64,000 nucleotides of DNA from Culex pipiens pallens. Its lineage: Eukaryota; Arthropoda; Insecta; Diptera; Culicidae. Location: assembly GCF_016801865.2 (NCBI RefSeq), contig NC_068938.1, forward strand, positions 868,001-932,000, read 5' to 3'. Below, one piece after another: positions 47,374-57,245 of this stretch (positions are counted from its first letter, which is position 1; the number at the start of each line of letters is the position of its first letter). The translations under genes and the position numbers were made by a program. The notes below the pieces were generated by a model. The model was not told the DNA's origin and made no database searches. It saw only the letters and a program-made list of their open reading frames with translations.

Positions 47374-47657
47374 ATGTTCAAATTCGTGAGTTTTTCAAAA
47401 CTTCATCAGATTGAAAAAAGTTTTTAACGTTTCTTCAAACATTCCAGCTGATTGTCGTTCTGGCCGTTATTGCCGCTGCCATGGCCGCACCCCAGGTCTT
47501 CTACAACACGCCGGCGTCCTACGCGTACTCCTCCGGCGTCGTCCGGCCATCGTTCTACTCCGGAAGCTACGTCCCGACCGCTTACTCCACCGGATCGTAT
47601 GTGGCCTCCCCCGCTGCTGCCTACTCGTACGGTGCCTACCCGTATGCTTACCTGTAA
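47374..47657 (+). CDS. small secreted Ala/Tyr/Ser-rich protein, head-to-head copy B
   Basis: Exons 47374-47385 (MFKF) and 47448-47657 encode 73 residues, with a 62-nt phase-0 intron (GTGAGT donor, ACATTCCAG acceptor). The signal peptide and mature sequence are nearly the same as copy A: the mature part runs from APQVFYNTPASYAYSS to AYSYGAYPYAYL. The 5' leader, intron 3' half and 3' UTR are also alike. This fits an inverted duplication kept similar by recency or gene conversion. A possible polyadenylation signal ATTAAA lies at 47734. It is probably an extracellular cuticular-type protein. Confidence 0.92.
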
Positions 47658-48056
47658 ACTGGCTGGAAATTGGACCTGGATTTTTGGAAAAAGGATTTTT
47701 GAGTGATAAGTGGAACCGGATTCTGGATTAACTATTAAAAGGCAAAAATTAAATCTCTGTCGAACGTTTTGTGCTGTAAAATACAATTCAATGAACATAA
47801 TCATGCCTTTTCTTCAAAGAGTTTAATATCACAAGAATGAAATTGATTAACTCAAAAATAAAATCACGTTAATTAAATTTATTAGATTTAATTATCTGAA
47901 GTTAAATCATCCGAAGGAAATTTGAACGGTGCGCGTCGCGGTCAACACGCAGGATTTTCGTTGCCGTTTTCGTCTTTGTTTTCCTCCCGATTGTGTGTGT
48001 TTTTCGGTCCGGGCGGTTTCGCGTTTTCGCATTTTATTTGGTTTTATCTTTCCACA

Positions 48057-49384
48057 CCCGAGCAGGGGTAAATAACACGGGAATACCAAATTTTGGTATT
48101 ACTTGGGCAAATAACAGCGACCAAAATGTGCCCTTGGTTGCCCAGTAATAGATGGTAAAATACCATGAAATCATACCAAAATCTTGTATATGTAAGGGCA
48201 CAACAATACCAAACCATGTTATTCCAAGGGTAAAATAATACCTCAAAATAAAACCATTTCAATACCAAGTAGAGGTCTTCTGGATTTTTGAACAACTTGG
48301 TATTGCCATGGTTTTATTTTTAGGTATTCCCGCGCTCTTGGAAAATCATATTTTGGTATTTCTGTGGTCTTTCACATGCATGATTTTGGTATGATTTCAT
48401 GGTATTTTACCATCTATTACTGGGCAACCAAGAGCACATTATGGTCGCTGGTATTTGAACAAGAAATACCTAAATTTGGTATTTTCATACCATTTTTAGT
48501 GCAGCAGTTGCAGTTAGTGAAAAAACGGAGATTATTCATATGCAACAGCCAAATCTACTCACCTGATGATTCCATGTTGTTATTAGTGATATTCTTCACC
48601 ACACCGAATGCATTTGTCATTGATGAACGGCCAGTGCTTGAAGTTCTTGAATCTTCTGAAAAATAACAAGATTGAAAAATAAGTATTATTAAAATGAAAC
48701 TGAATTGAAATTCACCAAAATTCATTAATCTGTCGATTGACTCGTTTTTCAAAGTATTTGGTTATCCCGATTTAGAGATATTTCAACGTTTTTGAAAAAA
48801 ATATTAGTGGGTATATCACACTAATTTTTCAAATCATCTTTTACATTTTTGGGTTTCAAGTCATTTTAGCGCAAAATTAATTAACTCGTAAATTTTTTTT
48901 AACAAATATCCCATAGTTTCAGAGAAAATTGATGAAACCTTTCAATATTCAAATAATACCAAAATGTGCCATCCTGACTTAGAAAATTTTCCACAATTTC
49001 AAGTCATTTCTGTAGGGGGTATATCAAAAGTGTTTAAAATCAAGTTTGAAATTTCCGGTTTTGAATGAAAGCATTCGCTTTGAGACATCATTTTAGCGCA
49101 AAATTAATTATTTTGTCAAAATTGGTCAAAATTTTCCCATAGTTTCAGAGGAATTTGATAAAACACTTTAATACCAAAAGAATACCAAAATGTGGTGTTC
49201 GATCATTGACAAATTCTGCAATTTTGCAATATCAAAACAATACCTTAAATTGGTATGATAGCACATTTTGCTCTTGCATAATCCTTAAGACAAATTTTAA
49301 AGGGTCCAGGAATACCAAAATTTGGTATTGATACCAGAGAAAGGTATTATTACGCATTTCCCTTGTTATTTACCCATGCTCGGG
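48057..49384. mobile_element. 1.33-kb MITE-like element rich in GGTATT/AATACC words
   Basis: Ends CCCGAGCAGGGGTAAATAAC (left) and the inverse of CCCGAGCATGGGTAAATAAC (right) bound the element. Inside, a long hairpin is formed by 48133-48184 and 48382-48434 (CTTGGTTGCCCAGTAATAGA and its inverse). AATACCAAA / TTTGGTATT is repeated many times along the whole length. The flanking target duplication is at most CA. Confidence 0.82.
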
Positions 49385-50500
49385 CAGCCGGCTGTCTAAG
49401 ATTGAATCATTTATGCTAAACTCAACAGCAAATAAACGTGAATAGTCTCATCCGCAGCATCCGATTGTTTGCCTTGAGAATAATTCATCACCCTATTAAA
49501 CGAAATTTATTGATTATTGGGCCACATCATCATCCTCTATGATGAATCCTGGCCATTACCCTTTCCCACTAACAAAATTCCAAGTAGAAGTAGTTTTCCG
49601 GCACACGCGGGGGTGTGGATATCGTATAGAACCCACCCTTGGTAGCAGCCTGTGCTAACTAACATTCCCGTCCCCTCACCTCGAGATCTACAAACTGACA
49701 TGGCGGGCGCCGTTGGTGGCCAACGACTGTGTCCTATTAGCAACGGCTCTAGTTTTGATGATCGTGATGTTTTATCTTTTCAGCGCATTCATGCATGCTG
49801 TTGATAAGGAAAACACCATTAGATCGTTTAAGCGTCTGGTCAGTTGTATTGATAGGATATTACGGTCCTGTTCAGCAACGGAGGACAACCATGGGTGAAG
49901 TTAAATTATCATGCTCATGAAGTTAAATTATCCGAAGGTTTAAATGAGACTTAGGATAATCGAAACATGAACACATTTTGTTTTAATTATATACTTTTAT
50001 AGTCAAATTTGAGATCTGCAACCCCAAGGCCCCGGACTTGCAAATAAATATTAATACAGCCCAGACCCGATTATCCGAAGCCTCGATTATCCGAAGTTCT
50101 AAGTTCGAAGTTCGAGGTTTGTATCGAATCACGAAGAAAAAAAATCGTTTTTTTCTTCTTTTTATTGTTTTTAACATCAAATTCGAGTTTCCCATTTTAT
50201 TCAATTTTGATTAGTTCATTGACTAATAAATAATGTAAAGCATATTTTTTTGGTTCTCAAAAAACATAGAAATTAAGAAACGATCTTTTCAATGCCACCT
50301 TCAAAATTGGTCAAAAAAAATTTATACTTTATTCATAAACAGCATGGCATGCTTAATTAAACAATATAATATTTTTAACATCTTTTACGTTCCGTGGAAT
50401 ATCCGTGAAATTTGGTGATTTAAAATTAAGGTCCTCGTGAAATTTGCCACTCTTCAGCGTGAAAAATCAGAGCGCAGAGAAATAGCTTTTATCTGATATA
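49385..50500. other. intergenic stretch with CAGTCCAG-family remnant
   Basis: Positions 49900-50130 carry the ATTATCCGAAG / CTTAGGATAATC words of that family. No gene was recognised. Confidence 0.45.
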
Positions 50501-51120
50501 AGCTTTCTCAACACAATTCATCAAGCTGCTCCACCGCCACTCAATCTTATAACGCTCCATAACGCTCCGCAAAAGCTCCCCCTATCAAAAAGTGGTGAAT
50601 TTCTCTCTCGGAATCCCAATCCTCTCATCCTTGCCCGCACAGCTGATCGCAAACGCTCTCAGAATTTCCACCCACCAAGCCTACTGTTTGACAGTTTTCC
50701 CTTTCGCACCCCTCCCTCGCGGGAAAAACTCACCACCCGTTTGCTCTCAACCACGTGCTTTCGCACCCATTACGCTCTCACTCTCTCGCTCTCGCTCTCT
50801 CACACAATCACAATGTTTTCATTCGGTGGTGTCGAGAACGCCAGCCAGTGTGGTTAAAATACGTTCTATTTACACCTCCCACGAAAACCAAAGTGAGCGG
50901 TGCTTTTCAGCTCGCTCGTGTTCTTGTCATCGCCTACTGCTGCTGCTTGGTCTCTGCCATTTTCCAGTGTGCCAACCGGGGGGCGAGAGAGACAGAGAGA
51001 AAATCACAAGAAAAATGGCAAAGGCCTACTGCTGCTACCTGTCAAGTTGAGGACATTTTTCTTCGGGCGTCGGGAATTTGTGAAAAGAATCGTGTTTTCA
51101 AAGAGGAAAAAACAATAACA
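50501..51120 (+). promoter_or_regulatory. GA/CT-rich promoter and 5' leader of the 51121 gene
   Basis: A run of CTCTCACTCTCTCGCTCTC words (about 50768-50805) is followed by an initiator-like TTCATTCGGT near 50818, without a TATA box. GAGA-type elements of this kind are common at insect housekeeping or developmental promoters. The leader to the ATG would be about 300 nt. Confidence 0.45.
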
Positions 51121-51367
51121 ATGATCATCCGGTGCGTGAAAATCCTGCTGGCGGTCGTGCTGAGCTTGACATTCACCGTGTCTCTGGCCAAACTGGTGTT
51201 GTGTGTGTGGACCGAGGTGTTTATTGAAAATTCCGCCGATTACGAGATCGTGCACGGATATCCGGGCAGGAGTCGGAGCCACCGGAATGGCGGGGGTGGT
51301 TCCCTCGTGGACGACTGGCTGGATCAGAACCAATTAGGCAAATACAGGCAGCTCTTCCGTGACCAAG
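51121..51367 (+). CDS. first coding exon of a membrane-anchored protein (incomplete)
   Basis: ATG at 51121 has a favourable context (AACA ATG A). The exon encodes 82 residues and ends phase 1 at an AAGGTGAGT donor. Residues 5-30 are a hydrophobic signal or signal-anchor (ILLAVVLSLTFTVSLAKLVLCVW). A Gly/Arg/Ser linker follows, and then SLVDDWLDQNQLGKYRQLFRDQ at 61-82, which resembles the first helices of a SAM domain (trp-leu, glycine, tyrosine, leu-phe spacing). The following exons are not recognised in this window and probably lie in or beyond the long repeat-filled region downstream. I do not recognise the gene; membrane-anchored proteins with a SAM-like N-terminus are one possibility. Confidence 0.7.
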
Positions 51368-52287
51368 GTGAGTTTCCGTGTCAGGGCACCATTTGTTAGC
51401 AATGTTAGATTCCCCTCCCGGAAGCCTCTCCGAAGCGGGGTCAATTGTCTCCGTTGGCCCGGGTGCAAACTGGAGCACCCGGAAGTGAGGGAAAAGTTGT
51501 TCGCATAACACGATTCTAAACTTCAACAGATGTGAGTGTGTGTGTTGGTATGAGTGGTGAAAATGGATGGATGGCCGAAATAATTCACATCCAAGAAAGC
51601 CTTTGCGCTGCCAAAACATCGAAGAAGACGAAGCGTGACTTTCTCAATGTTTATATGTTGCATTCATATAAAAAGTTTTAATTTTTGGTAGATATCTTTA
51701 ACTTTATGTGCATGTTAATTAAAATAAAGTTTAAATTCCCTTTCAATATTTGTATATATTAAAAATTGAAAAAATATTACAGATATTTAAAAAAAATCTA
51801 AAAAGTTATGCCGGCATAACCAGAAAGGTATTGAATAAAGTAGTTCATGTCAGTTTAACTAACATCGAGATCACCTTCATGGTACTTAAAGTTTACACCT
51901 AAGTTTGAGAAGTGCAATGGAAGTGGTAATTGTATTCATACTAGGTACTTGTATTTTATGTCAACGTTGTCGACATTTATTTTTAATTATGTGAAAAAAT
52001 AAAAAAGTAACAAAATAATTAAAATAATAACAATTTTAGAAAAGCGATTGATTTTATCGATTTTGACCCGAGTCTGGTAATTGTTTTTTAAGTTTTTTGT
52101 AAATTAAATTAAATTGATTAAGAAATTGCAAATAATTTTTCGTGTTAAATGACAAACCGTGAAATTATCTCTGCAAAAATCTCCCCCCCCCCTAAAGTGT
52201 CCACGTGGTTTATGGATGGTCCCAAATAAACTTTAATAAATAGACTATTACAAAATTAACAAATTATTATTATATAATTTAGAAATA
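51368..52287. other. noncoding stretch, probably intron
   Basis: Sequence follows the donor at 51368. It is AT-rich from 51650 on, with nothing recognisable. Confidence 0.4.
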
Positions 52288-53290
52288 CAGTCCAGAGTCG
52301 ATCATCCGAAGGCCTCCGAAAAAATCACTAGTTTTGGAAAAAATGATTTTTGGGTTATATAATCATATTATGACCCATCAGGCCTGAAAGGGTTAAAATG
52401 ATTTACAATTTTTAAATCCAAGATGGCCGTCAAAGTGACAGTGCTGAAATATTGCAAAAAATGCTTTTTGCCTTTCTCACCTTACTGAGGAAAGGCTATA
52501 AAATCACTCGAAAAACGAAATTCTTAAACCTTCTAGACCCACCTTCATGTATACTTATCGACTCAGAATCACATTCTGAGCAAATGACTGTGTGTGTGGT
52601 GGGATGTTGATCAAAAAAATTGCACTGGATTATCTCGGCACTAGCTGAACCGATTTGGACCGTATTAGTCTCATTCGATCCGTCTTGGGGTCCCATAAGT
52701 AGCTATTGAAAATTATAAAGTTTAGTAAAGTACTTCAAAAGTTATGCTAAAAAACGATTCTAAAAAAAAGTCCGAAAGATTGTAAAAGAGTGGTTTTTGT
52801 AAGAAACCCCGTCATGTTATACATTTTTAGAAAGGTATTCGAAAGAGCTTTCCAACGAGTTCAAAAGATTGAAAATCTGACAACTCTATCAAAAGTTATA
52901 AGCACTTAAGGGTTATTTATGCACTTTTTAGAGGCCTGATCTCATATATTTCTATGAAAACATTGTCCGGATCTATCATGCGACCTGTCAATGGATAAAT
53001 GATCAAAAGACCTTTCCAACGAGTTCAATAGATTGCAGATCTGACAACCCTATCAAAGGTTATAAGCACATAAGTGCCCTGAATTATGAAGGTCTGACTC
53101 CCCAATCTTTTGTATCTATTTTGGATAGCATTACCCTCTAAATGTGAGGAAGGCACCAACCACCTAAGGTTGGGTTAAGTACCTTTTTTTAAATTAAAAT
53201 GCAATCACATACTCAAATTTGACTAAAATGGGGTCGCAGAAGTCGAATTTGATATTGAAGAAAGAAAATAAAAAATGTTGTTTAATGGTT
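52288..53290. mobile_element. CAGTCCAG-family element split by another insertion
   Basis: The left part (52288-52465, from CAGTCCAGAGTCGATCATCC) and right part (53195-53290) align, in inverse orientation, with continuous sequence at about 9320-9480 (ATCCAAGATGGC, then ACTCAAATTTGGCTAGAATGG words). The intervening 52466-53190 is a second element. Confidence 0.75.
52466..53190. mobile_element. 'GCCTTTCTCACCTTACTGAGG' element
   Basis: The left end TTGCCTTTCTCACCTTACTG and the right end, inverse of GGTGCCTTCCTCACATTTA, are imperfect inverted repeats around about 700 bp that contain internal near-duplicates (GAGCTTTCCAACGAGTTCAA at about 52840 and again near 53010). It has no coding capacity. Confidence 0.7.
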
Positions 53291-54059
53291 GGTTTGACTT
53301 TGAACATCATATTTTAGCTGTAATCCAAACATAGCAAATGTGGTCATTCTTTAAACATCATACATCATTGTGAGTGATTTTAAAGAATCAAAACTGATTG
53401 TTAGTTTGTCAGTTTGTTTGATTTTCGCTTTCATTTAGAATGATGACGCAATCATTACATTTGATGGCCATGATTTCAAAAATCATAACATAAGCTCAAT
53501 CACCAATACACACATCCAAATAGGAGTAAAATTCAGTACTACACTTCACCATAATGCCCTAGGGCAAACAAATCGCCGAGAAAGCAAAACAAACTCGAGA
53601 TAAACACAGTTTTCGTCTCGAACTTCTCCCGAACAGAGTTATTTGTGCTATGTTGGTCCTTCTTTCGCCAGAAATGTTTTCAGTTCTAGTCATTGGTTAT
53701 TCTAAAATAAATTCAATGAATTTTTGGAAATTCCAGCATTTTAGAACAAATCCAAGTCCTAAAATTATTGTTTTTGTTGGAAAACCCCAACACAAAACCC
53801 TTTACCCTACTTTCCAACTGAATGAAATGCATCTACACAGATGGTTTAGTCACCATCAGGGATGCCAGATTTGCAGATTTCTCTGCAAATTTGAAGATTT
53901 CCGAAATTTGTTGCAGACAACTTTTTTGTTGCAGATTTTTGCAGATATTATATGCAAATGGAGAGCGTACGGGCGCGTTTGATAAATGTCGTGTGTGTAA
54001 GGCAGCTTCATTTAAATCGCGATTTCAGTGCAAATTTCAAAGATTGGACCTACTAATTT

Positions 54060-55037
54060 AGTGTCATTCGGTCGGCCGTGAAGAGTTAGTCGCGAAAATT
54101 GTGGAGTTTGACCGTTTTCTTGGATTATTTGTGCGTTTTGAATGAATTATTTGGCGGTCGGTGGTGACGTTTATGGCCACCTTTGTGTTTCTTTTTTGCG
54201 AGCGCCGTCGTGAGAGAAAATTGCACGCGGTAGTGTGACCTGACCTGAACACACTTCGAAGTGCTCGACTTGCATGCAAGTGTGGTGCAAAAGTGACTGT
54301 GCGTTGACAGCGGCGGTGGAATAAGATGGTGTTGGTCAGCCGATGACTCCCCCTCTCCACCGTACCCCAGTACGAGGGTGTTTGTTGTGAGCTGCCTGGA
54401 ACATTGAACGCGTGCTTCCAGATTGTATCCTTTGCAAAGAATTTCTAATAATTGTTTCTAAAATATTTCAATATTTTTCTTACGTTTCTAAATTTCGTTA
54501 AATCTTTTCTTCTTTATAATTCTTTCTATCTAATCTAACAAAATTCCCATTAAAAAAACATTATTTCATACAATCTCTACAATCTCAATCTCTACGCTGT
54601 ACTGTACGCTTTGCTTTATTTCCTTTAATAATTTATTATTTTTCAGCTGGTTACGAAGGTAATTTACTATCTAAAACAAAGTTATTGATTATATTCTTTT
54701 ATTATATTACATTGTACTAAATATTATTACACCAAACACAACTTTCACAACAATAACGCAATAACAAACCGGAGCGTTTGGTACGGTATGTCCACGCATC
54801 CTTCCTCCCCTGTAGATTCTGTGAAATGTGATCCGTTCTCAGAATCCTCTCTGCGGTAAACACAACGCAGTAGGGCTGGCCGCTTTAATTTTTGTAATAC
54901 ATTTTCGGGTGTTCTCGGATGTACTACAATTATTAATAATGACAAGAAAAGTGCTTGGGGCGTAATCTAATCACAAGACTTTCCAGCATGCTTTCATCGG
55001 ACTGGCTGCGTTTGTGTTAGATTAGATTAGATTAGAT
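54060..55037 (+). mobile_element. possible internally deleted non-LTR retrotransposon
   Basis: The 5' part starts with GTCATTCGGTCGG, like the internal promoters of jockey/I-type LINEs, and is GC-rich (54060-54420) against an AT-rich background. The 3' part (about 54930-55037) ends in a short tandem tail TTAGATTAGATTAGATT typical of some LINE 3' ends. No reverse transcriptase is encoded. The alternative is host 5' UTR sequence. Confidence 0.4.
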
Positions 55038-56418
55038 TTTTGCAGATATTTTACCGGTGAGGTTTGCAAAAAAACTTTAATTCTTCTGTGACAATTTCTT
55101 TGAATAAGATGAGTAACCCAACTGTACAGAGCATTTTATAAATTCAGAAAAAAATCTTCTTAGACCCACATCAAGTTTGATTACTGTCAAAATATGCAAG
55201 TATTTTACTGCCGCTCCAATCTAGTCCGTCCCATATGTAAAAAGTGAGTGCTAAGATATCGTCGTGAGAAGCTCAAAAAATGTTTCACCTTTTTTACATT
55301 TCTAATCACCAATTTTTACAAACTTTTTTCTACAATTATTTCAATATTGGTTCAAAAAGTACCCCTATCCAAAAATTTACTCAAAAAAGTTAAAATTTAT
55401 TGGTTAATTTGGTAAATTTTCGTGCTGGGACTGACCTGACTTTATTTATCCATAAATAGAGGCAAGTCTGTCAGGTTATCAAGGTAGGCTTGAACATTTA
55501 TAACAGAAATTTGCCTGTCATTTGTTGGTTTGTTTTGGTAATTTTCCAAATTGTTTTTATCATTGATCTGAAATTTTGTTTGTTTCAGGTTAATTTAATT
55601 TGGCGGATGATTCTATAAAATTTACCAGCTACGAATATTTAACCAGCAATGTTGTATTCTTTCTATTTCTTTTGCTGCAGAACAAATAGATATTCATATT
55701 TGATTGCATGTATCAACATCCGGACCCTTAAATTGAGTAATCCAGAATCGTTTAACGGAAGGGGATCCTAAATCTGAAACTAGACCATGGCTATCCATAC
55801 AAGAAGGAATAGTACTGATTTTAATGAATATTAGCTGAATGGTATGTTGTTTATTTTATTACCGTGGTTATCCTATGCATGAGGAAATAAAGGCAGAATA
55901 GGGTTTCGACTATTACGCTTCCAAATTTAAAATATACCGTCAATTTGAACAATTTTATGTGTTTTTAAGTTCTGCGAGTACTTTAGGTACATAGTCTGTG
56001 TAGATATAGTAATTACACATTTTTTTCTATTGATTTGTGAGACATTTCTATACGAGGAACTGACTTGCCTTTATTTTGCATATGGGACAGCACCAAAGTG
56101 ATTTTTATTTTGGAATTTTTAGAACAAACATACATTTTTTATTAAATAGGGTTAAAGTAGATGTTCAAACAAGACAACTACTGGATTTTTCTCAAAATCG
56201 ACAAAAATACATATGGGACGGACTTGCTTTGAGCGGCAGTTTACCAACTATTCTTTTTAATCACTTAAGAATTGTCGCAAAAAAAAATTACAAATCAGAT
56301 TGTGCACTCTACAACATGGCTTTGGTATACTCTACTGCAAGATTCCTACTCAAAGCTAGGTGTTCAAAAGGTTGTTGCTTGTTTACCAAGATTTTGGCTA
56401 TTGTTAAAAAAACGCTGT
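55038..56418. other. AT-rich interior, no gene seen
   Basis: Several phrases recur (GACTTGCCT..TTATTT near 55436 and 56063), but I could not define an element. Confidence 0.35.
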
Positions 56419-57245
56419 CCCTAATTCCAAATATGAGCTCATTCTGACCAATCGTATGAAATTTGTATGGGAGAAATCGTTAAAATGTATGGAGAATGAC
56501 AACTGTTTCACTTTTTTACCCTTAGAGGGCGCAATAGTTATCCGATTCTAACCATTTCTCAGATCGTCGCCATCGTGCTAACTTGTCGTACGTGCATTTT
56601 GGGCCAAATTGAGTTAAGAACGCCATTTTGTGCAGCTCACAATGCCTCACCTTTTGACCTTCACAGATCCCCAAAATTCGATTTCAATCCTGAGATATTC
56701 AACAAAAACCGAAAAAACTCCGTGTATTTTTGTCACTTTACATATGAAAGTAGTTTCAATCTTGTCGTGCTATCTTGTCACTCCATGAAAATTGATGTAA
56801 GTGCGACAAAAGGCCAAAGGGATTTCAGGCCAGGAAAGTCAGGATGCGTTTGTCGCACGTACAAGCTAGACTACCGTAAACATTTGTAATTATAACTCGG
56901 GACTCCAGCAACCAACTTCAACCAAACTTTGGGACAATGCACAGAATGGTGAGCCAAACAAAACGTGTTTGTTATTGTTTACATTGCGTGCTCTCGTTTT
57001 TGAATATTCAAGGTCAAACATTAAAACGCGTTTTTCTCGGAACGTTAAAATGGCGGGTGCGACAAGATAGCACGACGACGTCGAGATGTAGTACTTTCAT
57101 TAATTTTAGAAAAACTTCCCTCAAGACACCATATTTTTAGGAACCCGTGGTCAGAATGAGCTCAAATTTGGAATATATCCTAGTGATGTGTCAATCTTTG
57201 ATTTCAGGGGGTAGTTCCGAAGAAGCTCGAATTTGAATTACCCTA
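56419..57245. mobile_element. diverged relative of the 43-kb foldback, with nested MITE
   Basis: Positions 56419-56562 and 57088-57245 match parts of the 43014-44949 element (TGAGCTCATTCTGACC, ATGTATGGAGAA, CACCATATTTTTAGGA, AGGGGGTAG). They are separated by a second MITE. Confidence 0.75.
56561..57087. mobile_element. 519-bp MITE with CGTGCTATCTTGTCG ends
   Basis: The right end, inverse of CGTCGTGCTATCTTGTCGCA, matches the left CGTGCTAACTTGTCGTACG. AGAT flanks it at 56561-56564 and 57084-57087. The TTGTCGTGCTATCTTGTCA motif also occurs internally near 56763. Confidence 0.72.

Noticed and set aside
50592..51050. 152-codon plus frame upstream of the 51121 exon
   Set aside because: It lies in the CT-rich promoter and leader region; the peptide is low-complexity Ser/Arg and conflicts with the leader of the better-supported exon.
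54647..54658. 12-nt micro-exon with good splice borders (TTTTTCAG..GAAGGTAAT), in phase with the 51121 exon
   Set aside because: It lies inside the 8.5-kb hAT-like insertion and a 12-nt match is easily due to chance.
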